DNA of 41,229 nucleotides from Chara braunii (taxonomy: Eukaryota > Streptophyta > Charophyceae > Charales > Characeae). The notes under the pieces are model-generated. The model worked only from the letters and a program-made list of their open reading frames with translations. It had not been told where the DNA came from and made no database searches. Of this stretch, positions 29,437 through 39,900 are shown piece by piece (the first letter of the stretch is position 1; the number at the start of each line of letters is the position of its first letter). Both the position numbers and the translations under genes were made by a program. The stretch covers positions 588,899-630,127 of the forward strand of contig BFEA01000043.1 of assembly GCA_003427395.1 (NCBI GenBank). Reading direction: 5' to 3'.

Positions 29437-30287
29437 CCCCTTCGTCCATCTCATCCTCGGGCGACTCCACACCTCCCTCATCCGAAGAGGGGTCATCCTC
29501 GGCAACTTCGACTTTGTGGCGCCTACATGCACCGCGCTGTTTCTTTTTTCGAGCATTATCACCCGCCTTTGGGTTGGGGGGCCTGTCTCGATCTCGGCGC
29601 GGCTTTGCAGGGACTTCATCCACCGGGGCTTTCCTCTTTCGCCCTGCCCTGCTTTTCCAAAGGTTATCATGTTGGGCATCCTCGTTCTCTGCAGGGTACG
29701 GTGGCTTGGCAATGTGGTGTGCTGCTCCTCGGACTGCTGCTTGCAGTTCTTGCCGCTTTTCCCCAACCACAGCCTGCTGATCCTGGTGCTCCTCTAGCGT
29801 TGCAGGCCGCTGCAGTGTAGGGGGCAGGAGTCTTCGTGTGTACACCGCGGGTGGTGGTTGCCGCAGCTCTTTTCCCTGTTCTTCACATTGCTCTCCCGCA
29901 GCCTCCGTCAAGTGAACTCCCTCCTGCCGCAAATTTTCTTCTTCTTCATGTTCCTCATTTTTTTCCCGCTGCTCTTTTTCTCCCTTGACTCCTGGAAGGT
30001 CCTCTCCAACAGTCTGCAAACAGCCTTCATGTGGTGCATGCACATCCGCCTCCTCTTCCACGTTGTCGATCAGGTGATGTGTGTGCTCTTTCTCAACCTG
30101 GCTCGTTTGTCTCTCTCTCTCCCTTCGGGTTGGGACAGCAGCACGCTGAGCCTCCTCCTCCTGCGTACGCTTCTGAACAAGAGCAGCATCTCTGTCCGCC
30201 ATAACCTTGGCCCGCGCTGCTTCCTCCTCGTCTGCATCAGGCACCAGGTGGTGTGCATCACGTACTGGGTGCTGGCAACGGGTGCGT
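29432..30287 (-). pseudogene. Charged C-terminal extension of the hAT transposase
   Basis: A minus-strand frame just downstream of the transposase frame encodes a Glu/Gln/Arg-rich, largely helical protein (DADEEEAARAKVMADRDAAL, QRAAVPTRRERERQTSQVEK). Basic clusters resembling nuclear localisation signals follow (GRKRKAPVDEVPAKPRRDRD, NARKKKQRGACRRHKVEV), then an acidic end that runs into the GA microsatellite. It is open from 30287. The transposase frame ends at 30258 in another phase, so a frameshift or intron joins them if they are one gene. There is no catalytic domain. Confidence 0.45.
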
Positions 30288-32901
30288 CAAGAACTCGATG
30301 TCTGTGTCCACTCTCGCCACGGGGTCAGAAGGCAGCACCTCCGCCTCCTTTTCACGCCTCCTCAGCCTCCGACTGACGTATGTAGTGGCGGGGACTGCTG
30401 GCTTTGCCCCCAACTCGAAATCGGAGTCCTCGCCAATGTCATCCTCGTCATCACTCTCGTCGGAAGTGAATTCGTTCCAACACTTCCCTTCCACACAAAC
30501 AAGATCCTCGAAGTCGCTGCTCCCGGTTGAGTCCTCATCTTCGAGCCCCTCTGGAACCCGTCCTTTCGGAGCCTTTGCCAATCTCTGTTGCCTCTTCTCC
30601 TCCTCCACATTGTTTGCAGTCTTGTCCATCGTGCCCTCCTGAACAGACTGCTCTTCCTTTGTCGGCTCCATCAACGGCTCGAAGAAGGACCTCCACGTGT
30701 CAACGTAGCCATTCTCCTTGTTGTCTGGAACGCGCAGTAGCTGCATGTTCCAATGAATGTACACAAGTTTCTCCAATGACTCCGGCGAGAGGCTGTTTCT
30801 CCTCTTCGAATGAACGAAGTCCATTGAAGCCCAATTGCGCTCCGCAGGTGTGGCTGTGCTCCACATTCCCAACACTCTGATGGCAATCTTCTGCAATTCC
30901 GGGATATCTCCACCATGTAATCCCCACCAATCCTGAGGTGCACGTCGCATGGCTCCTTCTCTTGCACGGTCTGTCCACATGTGTTCGTCTTTCCGGACTT
31001 CCCCTTCCACAGGCTCTCTCAAGAACTTCCACAAATAATCCCACATGTCAACATGCTGCTTTGAATTCCACGTCCGCCCAATCTGCCTCATCAAGAAACG
31101 CATTGCGTTTTGCACGAGGGGGTTGTCTGGATCGTTCAGCCAACTGGGGTCTCTCCTTCGTGGATCGAGAAGAAACGCAGCTGCGTGTGCGGGTTGTCTC
31201 ATCATCTTCACGCGATCATTCACCTTTGCCATAACGTCTTCCCTCTCCGTCTTCGTGAGGACGACATTTGACAATTTCCTTGCAATCATATCGTCGAACT
31301 CTACGAGGTTGGTGGGACTAACTCCTTCCTCGTCCATCCTTTTCAACAAACCGTACACAGGCTCCATGAAAACCACAATTTTCTTGACCTTCGCCCACCA
31401 ACTCTCAGTCCTCAATGTAAAGTAGACAAGGTCTGCCTTTCTTTGCTACTTCTCTCCTGACCACCTCAATGCCTTCCACCTCGCAGCAAACTTGCCATCC
31501 ACCATCTCGTTCAACACATCCTCCCCGTTCAATAGTATGTGCAACATCTGGTACACCGACCCAAACCGGACCTCAGTCGGGCGCAGCAATGTCAAGGAGT
31601 CATCGATTGTCATCATCAGACCATTGGTAGTGTGATGGTTCCTTATGAGCTTGACGATGGTGTTGCCGTCTTCACGGTGTCCTTCACCCATGAAAGATTG
31701 CTCAGGTCCTTCAACAACAAGCTGCAGCAGTGCACTCCACATGGTACCCAAGGTATCCTCGCAACATCTCTATTTGTCCGCCTCTCCAAGATCTGGGCCG
31801 CCTTCTTGTTTACCTTCGCGTTGTCGGTACAAATGGCGTTGATGCGTTGCAGCCCGATCTCGCGCATGATTTGCTCCCATAACTTTGCCAACGTTACTGC
31901 GTTCTTCTTCCTCCCTGTCATACGAAAAGTGGTCACAAGAACGGCTCCTTTCTTCCCTGCTGTCAGGAAATTCATCACCGGCCTATTCTTCCGATCAGTA
32001 GACCCGTCTGTGATGAACGTGCAACCAGTTTTGTCCCAACACACAGTCATGGGGTTGAGTGCCTTTTGCACCTTCAAGTACACATACACCAACATCACCG
32101 TCCGCATGTGCTTGTAGGTAGACAACTTCACTTTCGGCCTTGCATTGGCAATTTCCAAGTACGCATCATGAAAAGTCTGTGTTGTGCCGAAGTTCAGGAA
32201 GTTGAAAGCAATGCCTGCCCTGAACATTGTCTCTGCCCAAGCAATGTCCAACTTCTTTTGGGCTTCATTGTCGATCCACTTCGTGATTGTTGTTTGTTTC
32301 TTGACCACCATCCGCTGACCGGTGTGTTGCCCTTCACCAGTGTCCACATCAACATCCCCCCCCACCCTCATCATCTGTAGCCGCTGCAACTGTCTGCGCA
32401 ACAACTTGTTACTTGTGAAGTACACCGGTCTAGAATAGTAGGTGACACCGGCTCAAACATTCGATCCTCAACATCAGATCCACCCCCCCTAGGCTCCTCA
32501 TCTCCCTCCGCACCCCTGGCGAGTCCTCTAAAGTTTTGCAGTAAGTACCGAGTGTTTTTGTCGTTGGGCTTAACCTTGCCACCCTTCGAGAATAGCGCAT
32601 CAACAATCTTCCCGGTCCACAAGGTACACGGCTTCCCCGGTTTTAGGAAATGGTCGACCAGCTTCGTCGATGAGCCCATGAAGATCTTGCAGCATAAGCG
32701 ACACCTGAGCCAATACTCGCCGCGTCCAATTGGCATTGCCTGTTGTCCCTGTTCAACCCATTCCCACACAACATTCTTCTTCTGCAGCTTCAACTGTTCC
32801 TTACTATCCTTGGGTTGAAAGAGACGAGGGTCAGTACCCGGTGTTGCCTCCTTGCTGACCGGTGCCGTGCTCGAGGAAGGCTTGTCACCAGCATCCTGCA
32901 C
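30258..32901 (-). pseudogene. hAT transposase with BED finger and DUF659, decayed
   Basis: On the minus strand a BED-type zinc finger comes first (VVWEWVEQGQQ, CRLCCKIF, KLVDHFLKPGKPC; 32901-32430). A DUF659 domain follows (FRAGIAFNFLNFGTTQTFHD, FITDGSTDRKNRPVMNFL, ICTDNAKVNKKAA, PCGVHCCSLLLKDL; 32425-31675). Then comes a helical region, and the hAT C-terminal dimerisation motif TPAERNWASMDFVHSKRRNS near 30810-30860. The catalytic Asp candidates are in TDGST and CTDN. Breaks are a phase change at about 32425 (possibly an intron), a one-base shift near 31673, and a TAG at 31446. The family cuts and pastes DNA, and this copy looks inactive. I did not identify its terminal inverted repeats or 8-bp target duplication. 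Confidence 0.83.
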
Positions 32902-32999
32902 TCAATCTTTGCCCTGCCTGCGTGTAGATCCTCCAGTCCCGCCACCGCCGTCACCCGCCATGTTGTCGCCCGTGGTAAGGTAATTGATGGTGGGTGGAG

Positions 33000-33220
33000 A
33001 GATATGGCTACGGGGGTGAGGACAACCACGAAGAAGAAGAAGACGACGAAGAAGAAGAAGATCTAAGATTAAAAAAAAAAAAAATTGCAAAGGCTATGGC
33101 TATGGCTCAGCGGGGGGGACAAAGGAGAGGAGGACGAGGAGGAGGAGGACAAAAAGAAGAAGAAGAGGAGGAGGAGGAGGAGGAGGAGGAGGAGGAGGAG
33201 GAGGACAAGAAGAATAAGAA

Positions 33221-33251
<31 letters not shown>

Positions 33252-33490
33252 AAGAAGAAAATTTAAGATTAAAAAAAAAAATTCGCTAAGGCTACGGCTA
33301 TGGCTCAGCGGGGGTGACAAAGGAGAGGAGGACGAGGAGGAGGAGGAGGAGGACAAGAAGGAGGAGGTTGGACAAGAAGAAGAAGAAGAACAAGAAGAAG
33401 AAGAGGAGGAGGAGGAGGAGGAGAAGGAGGACAAGAAGAAGAAGAAGAAGAAGAAGAAGAAGAAAATCTAAAATTAAAAAAAAATAAAAA
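33000..33490. repeat. Purine trinucleotide arrays in about 200-bp tandem units
   Basis: GAA and GGA repeats occupy the stretch. A longer unit is visible too. 'agattaaaa...' followed by a 'aaggctayggctatggctca' block, GCGGGGG, ACAAAGGAGAGGAGGACGAGG starts at about 33064 and again at about 33265, with a third start of the A-rich part near 33469. Open frames here encode only Lys/Glu or Ser/Leu runs and are not genes. Confidence 0.85.
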
Positions 33491-33502
33491 ATTGCTATCA
33501 GT

Positions 33503-33764
33503 AGCAATTAATTTACGGGATAACCAACCCCGTAACCGTAACCCTCGGCGCGGCTATGCGGCTACTGGGTTACTGACCTGTCAGATCAGGTTGAAGCAAT
33601 TAATTTACAGGATAACCAACCCTGTAGCAGTACCTCTCGGCCGGGTGTCGACCCCACTATTTCGCTACCCAGTACTGGCCTTAACATTGGGCCCTGGTCC
33701 ACCTTATACAAAGGTTGACCCTACATGCCTGCCCCACTTATACCCATACTGTCTGCCCGAACTC
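33503..33764. repeat. Direct repeat pair
   Basis: CAATTAATTTACRGGATAAC followed by CAACCCYGTA occurs at about 33506 and 33597, each followed by a CCTCGGC block. Related GTAGCCGTRCCCCTCG sequences recur at 34551 and 34649. There is no coding signal. Confidence 0.6.
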
Positions 33765-33887
33765 AAACCACTACCGTCTTCCCCCGAACACAACGCACCC
33801 TGATTTTGCCCATATCTGGCTGGAAATATAGCTTGTATACATTCATTTTTAGGGTGTGTTATGTTCGGGGGAAGACGGTAGTAGTTT
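33765..33887. mobile_element. Foldback / MITE with 37-bp inverted termini, 123 bp
   Basis: The left arm 33765-33801 starts AAACCACTACCGTCTTCCCC. The right arm 33851-33887 is its complement with four differences. The 49-base interior (TGATTTTGCCC...CATTTTT) is unrelated to the other MITEs. The length and long arms suit a non-autonomous DNA transposon or a hairpin RNA source. Confidence 0.7.
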
Positions 33888-33929
33888 TGACCCTTTGTTT
33901 GCCGAGACTGGAACGCCAAAAATAACAAA

Positions 33930-34510
33930 TCAGCGTGGGCCTTCTTTTGGCTGGCGCTGCGAGCCATTTTTCTCGTGCAGGCGCGCTGCGAGCCATTTTT
34001 CTCGTGCAGGCCGAGCCCCAAACGTTGCGGCGCGAGCGTGGCAGCGCAGGAGGAAAACAGATGGGAAACATGCTGGTGGTTTAAGCCACCAGTACTTCCA
34101 AGGCACTTTTCTATGGGGCTGAAAAACGTCAAGTGGGCCTTCTTTTGGCTGGCGCTGCTAGCCATTTTCCTCCTGTAGGCCGAGCCCCAAAAGCTGCGGC
34201 GCAAGCCCCGAAAGTTGCGGCGCGAGCCCCAAAAGTTGTGGCGAGAGCCCCAAAAGTTGCTGTGCGAGCATGGCAGCACAGGAGACAAATGGATGGGAAA
34301 TATACTGGTGGTTCAAGTCACCAGTACTTCCAAGGCACTTTTCTCTGGGGCTGAAAACGCCCTGCGCACCAAAAAAAAAAACGAATGGACGTGGACCTCC
34401 TTTTGGCTGGCACCCCACGCCATTTTGCTATGGAGGCTGAGCCCCCGCAAGTTGCGACGGCATGCCGCAACTTCAAAAAATAGCTGGGAAACGTACTGAT
34501 GGTTTAAATT
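33930..34510 (-). mobile_element. Cluster of tandem type-B MITE copies
   Basis: About 240-bp units repeat: CCAGTACTTCCAAGGCACTT occurs at about 34089 and 34322, and CTTTTGGCTGGCGCTGC-type blocks at about 33945, 34143 and 34399. A shorter period of about 23 bases, GAGCCCCAAAAGTTGYGGCG, repeats four times at 34181-34270. The right end GGGAAACGTACTGATGGTTTAA is the complement of the type-B left end at 7001. The family palindrome GGTGGTTTAAGCCACC lies at 34075-34090. It is non-coding. Confidence 0.65.
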
Positions 34511-35875
34511 GGCCCAGCTGCACTTCTGAGTTCAGTTTGGAGTCCATGCATCTGTAGCCGTACCCCTCGCCCCAGCATTCAGTAGCCACTCCGTAGTTGC
34601 ATTCTGTACTGCTGCATTCCTCAGTTCAGTTCCGAGTCATGCATCTGTAGCCGTGCCCCTCGCCCCGATATTCGGCTACCAAGTTACCCGCCTGTCAGAT
34701 CACCCAAGGGTTCCTATCACAATCATGGCTCCAACCCATGGGCCTGGACTCCCACTCATGGCCTCGTCTGCAGCATTGCTCCATCGAAGAACTCACAGGA
34801 AACACTTCTTTCGGAGACTCATTTTGTAATACAATCTCACAAAGGTTCCGCTGTCCACCGGCTCATCACAGGAGGATGCTGGTATCCTCCCCTGTGCTCC
34901 CCACCCCCCTCCCCTCCTCCAACACACACACACACACACACACAGGAAAACACTTCTTTCACAAACTCGTTGTGTAATACAATCTCACAAATGTTCGGTT
35001 CTACACCGACTCATCCGTGCTGTGCATCTTCCCAGCAATAGACAGCAGACATCTGCAGGGAGTGTATCACAGGAGGATGCTGGTATCACCCCCAGGGCCC
35101 CAGGGCAACCCCCCCCCCCCCCCCCAACAACAAAAAAAAAAGTGCTTTCGTTCGGTTGAATCGGGTTGATATTACGTTGGGGAAATGGACGATCATACCA
35201 CCACGGTACCTTCCTGCCCGGACTTACATATACCCATATCTGTTCGGACTTGTACCCATATGCTGCATTATGCACTGCTGCATTTCTAGAGTTCTGAGTT
35301 CACTTTGGAGCCCATCCTGCTGTCCCGGTACTGCTCGGCCACATCACTCGGGTACCAGGTTGATGACTCGTCAGATCGTGGTTGACCTTGAGGCCAGGGT
35401 ACCTGCCTGCCCGGACTTATAACCATCCATACCTGCCTGTGTGGAGTTATACCCTTCGTAAGACTTGCACATTCGTCAGTCAGTCAGTGCTTGCATTCCG
35501 TGCTGCTGCATTTCTGGGTTCTGTTTGGAGCTCCATGCTGCTTGTCGTCCCCCATGGTTGTTCTCCCACCATAGCGTTACTACTCTCTTCCCCCCCCACC
35601 CCCTGAAAAGCCACGCTACTCTTGAGTGTGAGCTTCCTTCACTCCTTGAGTCCTTGAGGCTTCCGCTCCAAACCGGCCGGCCTATGTTTGTTGATCTTTG
35701 ATGAGGCCTCCAAATCATAAACACCTTTGCTAAGAGCTGACAGAAGACCCAGAAATCCAACCTTGCTGCCATCCATCGCTCTAACCTTCACCCCATGCAC
35801 ATCTCCACGACGTTTAAAAAATGAAAAAGGAAAAGTCCAGAGGCGAATGCGGTAAGGCATGTGATAGCTAGTGCA
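34511..35875. repeat. Gene-free region with degenerate dispersed direct repeats
   Basis: No gene was found. TGCTGCATTYCTVRGTTC with a following TTTGGAGYCCATGC block occurs around 34600, 35272 and 35505, and a shorter form at 34525-34550. A second pair, CTTCTTTC...AATACAATCTCACAAA then CACAGGAGGATGCTGGTATC, occurs at about 34806-34890 and 34952-35080. A CA run lies at about 34922-34943 and a C run at about 35109-35126. Confidence 0.6.
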
Positions 35876-36749
35876 ATCGATCAATGAAGTTGAATAAACC
35901 AATCAACTGGCCAATCAATCAACCAGTCAATCAACTAAATTGAAGTAATCAATCAGTTAGCCAATCAGATTGAATCAATTAATCAATCAGGCAATGGTAG
36001 AGGTAGCTAGCCAATCAATGAATCAATCAGGCAATGGTAGAGATAGCCCTAGACTCGGGCGCCAGACACAAAAGAGAAGTGGGAATGACGAACAGGCCAT
36101 TCCGCTACATTTCCCCGGCACGACCACAATCGACCGTAGGACCTCTGCTCCAAGTAGCCCAGTGGCGAACCCCATCTTGTCTTTGTGTTTGTCTTTGTGT
36201 TTGTCTTGTCTTGATCTCATCACCCTCGATGCGATCTATTTGAACGATCCGACGGATTGATTCGATTTGCTGACAAGGATTGGTTGATTGAGTGATTGAG
36301 TGATCGATTCATTGATTGATTGATTGATTGATTGATTGATAGATTAGGTGAATGGATCGATTGATAGGACACATGTGATTGCCTTGAAGAAGGCATTAGT
36401 AGTCATCACGGTGTTTCAATTGTGATGTTTATTTCATGGTCTCCCCTGCTGCAGCAATTCGATTTGCTGATGAGAAGCGGATTGATTGATTGATCCGATG
36501 AATGAATTGCTTAATTTGGCCAACAGATTGACTTGAAAAAAAAAAAAAAAAAAAGACTTGAAGAAGGGATTGGGAGCCATGATGGTGTTTCCTCTGTTAC
36601 GCGTATGCCATTGCTTCCCGCTGTGCTTTAATCCGATTTGCTTACTGGATTGCTTGATTGATCAATCGATCGATCAGTTGATCGATTGATTGATTCATTA
36701 ATCGGATGAATGGATCAACTGATTCGGTCAGTGAATTGACTTGAAGAAC

Positions 36750-36780
<31 letters not shown>

Positions 36781-36991
36781 GAATGGTGCACTAGATTGGG
36801 TCAATGACTCAATGGATTGACTTGAAGAACAGATTGGGAGCCATGACGGTGCTTCCTCTGCGATGATTGACATGCATTGATTGATTGATTGATTGATTTG
36901 GTTGATTGATTTGATTGTCATTGATTGATTGATTGATTGATTGGTTGGTTGATTGATTGGATGAATGGATGGATGGATCGGGTTAATGGAT
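35876..36991. repeat. GATT/AATC-rich array with interspersed copies of an IFT121 3'-end segment
   Basis: AATCAATC-type repeats (35880-36030) and GATT repeats (about 36285-36345, 36655-36700, 36750-36775, 36876-36960) alternate with a conserved segment. That segment is GACTTGAAGAA followed by GATTGGGAGCCATGAYGGTG and YTTCCTCTG, at about 36819-36860 and 36555-36596, with a weaker copy at about 36381-36425. The same segment at 36992-37036 encodes the last residues of IFT121. There is a poly-A run at 36536-36554. Confidence 0.8.
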
Positions 36992-39900
36992 CGACTTGAA
37001 GAACGGATTGGGAGCCATGACGGTGCTTCCTCTGTGATGCATATGACTTCCACGGTGGATGTCGAGAGCGGAGTGACAAAGAGGGCAGCTACGGGTGTGT
37101 GGTCCCAGCTCGGACGTGATTATCAGATGCCTGCACACGTGGCACTTGATTCTGGGCTCTTCTCCAATACTCCGCCCACTTGCCACGCAGAAAGGCAGCG
37201 GGTTGTTGCAGGTGGGCGAAGGGCACCTGCTCCTCCAGTCTTGCGTGGGCTGTTTGCACTGAGGACAAACTATCTTCGGTCCCCCCACAGGATCCACTGG
37301 TGGGTGGTCGATAAATATGGACATTGCAAGATCGGAGTATGCCTTGTGCTTCTCCCGTCGACTGGTTTCACTCATTCTCTCGAGTCTGATGAAAGCTTTG
37401 GAGCATTGTGCGAAGCACTTGTTGAAGTAGGAGGTGATTGCCACAAGCGAGTAGATGTCGAATGCATCCAGCACGTCTTCGTAATCGCACAGCCTGAGGG
37501 TGGTGGTCATGGCCGCAGCAATCTGGTTGTTGTGCATCTGGCGCTGACTCAGCAGCCAAAGGTGATAGCCTTCGGCTCCATGCCATGCGTTCGTCAGGCT
37601 TTTGTCTAAGCTTGCAGCTTCTTCGTGTTGAACTAGACCTTCTAGAGTTGCAGCTGCCATAGTCATATGTGGTTGTTGCTGACTAGTTACCCCCCTTCCC
37701 CCCGTGGTCATCTGTATATCTATCGTCTTCTTGCGGAATTTCTCCACCTCTAATGCTGCCAACACGTAGAGTTTCTTCACCCTCAAGGGATTAGAATTAC
37801 TCGTGGAAGCAAAGTCTTGAGCTAGGCGATTGGCCAGGCGGGCTGCATCTGCGTGTCTACCGGCTTTTCTGTACAGTTCGATTGCCTGCATGGGCTTCTT
37901 CTTCTCAAGCAAGTGGGAGGCATACTTGGTCAGGAGAGTCTCAATCTGGCTGAAGTTGTGTGCCTCTGCCAGCTGCACCGCTCGGTCCCACTGATTAAGT
38001 AAAATGCAGCAGTCAATGGCCTTCTTGACACCCACTTCTCCCACTTTCTGGTACGCAGCCACAGCGTTCTCGCACATGCCTACGGACACGAACTTCTCTC
38101 CCAAGGAGTTCAGCAGCAGGGAACCATCTGGAATGCTCGGCACTAGCTTTTCCAGCGCTTGCCAGTTCTCAAGCATATACAGGCACTCGGCTAGCTTCGC
38201 CGTGTTCTTTGCTTGGGAGAAGTAGTGAGCTGCCTTGGGCCACTTCTGTCTATCTGCATAGTACTCGCCTATGCTGGTCCAAGCGAGAGCCAGCAGAGCG
38301 TCGTCCCCTGCCCCATTCTGGGCAAGCTTCTCCACCCTGAACCAATCCCCTAGCCGCATCCGGAGCTCGATCGCAAGGTCTGGACGGTCCATATCCATAT
38401 ATATGCTCTCCGCCTCATCGAAACGTCGAAAGTAAGTGCACACCTCCGCCTTCTGTTTGGCACTGTCTGCCAGGATTTGCAGCCCCTTGACGAACAGAAT
38501 TCCGTGGTAGTCCTGGCAACGCACGAAGGCTTTGTCCGCAATGACTAAGTCCAGCTTTTCCAGGGCGTGCTCAGCTAGAATCCTCCACAAACGAGGATGA
38601 GAGTGCTCGTCAACGTAGGTGTAAGCGTCTTGGAGGCTGACCGTTGCCAGTATCTGCCTGGTATCCCTGAGGGACTTAGTCTCGAAATCCACCACCAAAT
38701 CCTTCTCTGGTTGATCCGGTTGCTTCATTACCTCATCAAGGTGCACAGCTCGAATCCTGAGATCATCAAAACTGCAGATGTATGCGCTGCTAGAGATAGG
38801 CTCCTCGGGATCGAGCCCTCGAAAGATGTACATCCTCGTCTTCTCCATCACTGCCAACAACTCCTCGTCGTCGCTTGCCCAACGTAGATCCCATACATCC
38901 TTGCGCTCGAACTCTCTTAGGTGCCTTCCCACACTGCTTCCCGTCGTTACTCCTCCTCCTCCTCCTCCTCCTACTCCTACTCCTCCTACTTCGGGATGGT
39001 AATTGAGATCGTACAGTGTCAAGACCCCGTTGCTGTCTACTACTGCCATCCTAGAGGAGTTGCAGTTGAGGGAGAGGAACTGGGGACTGCAGTTGAGCTT
39101 GTCCTTGTTCTCCAGGACAAGCAGAGGGAGAGTGTAGCGATGGACAACCCCCGACGCTCGCCCAACCATCACTAGCTTATCTGATGCACAAATACAAGTT
39201 ATGGGATCTTTACTCTTTAAGCTGGGTTTCTCTGAACCCCCTCCTCCTCCTCCTCCTCCCGGGCCCCTTTGATTTGCTGCCGGCTGCTGCTTATCGGACG
39301 GAAGAGACGAGTCGTCAATGTGGAAGGTCTTCTCTTCTTGATATCCCTTCATTATCTTATCGCTCATCGTGCTACCGTTACGGCCACTGTTGGCCATGTT
39401 ATCGGTCGTGGAGCCCAGCCCCGATGTCCATGGACGTTGGCGAGGCCGAGGAGTCGGAGCCGCCGTGTTGTACTGCCACGTGTACACAATATCCTCTGAC
39501 GCAGCAAACACATGTGTTTCACTGATCGCAAGATGGATAGGTTCTATGTCTAAGTACTTGGAATCGATAGGGCTCCCTATAGCATTGCAAAGAATGAGGA
39601 TATACTGACCAGGTTCCTCCCCCCTTGTAGACACCACACAATGATCCCCTGCAGCTTTTATGTCTATCAATCTCTTCACGTACTTGCAGAAGGTCTCGTT
39701 CCTCTCGGTGTCCCAGAACATAATGCAGTGTTCTGCTCTGTCAAGTTTCATGAAAGAATAGGCACAAACGGTCCCAAGCCAACCCCACTTGTAGTCCGGC
39801 CGTACGTTGGCGAAGTATATGTAAGAATCCACGGCTAAAGCTATCCGTAAACTGCACCCTTCCCAAGATAAACCACTGATTCCTGAACCGGGGACTCGAA

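Noticed and set aside
33069-33507. Long Lys/Glu-, Ser- and Leu-rich frames on both strands
   Set aside because: Products of GAA/GGA repeat translation. All frames are open for the same trivial reason.
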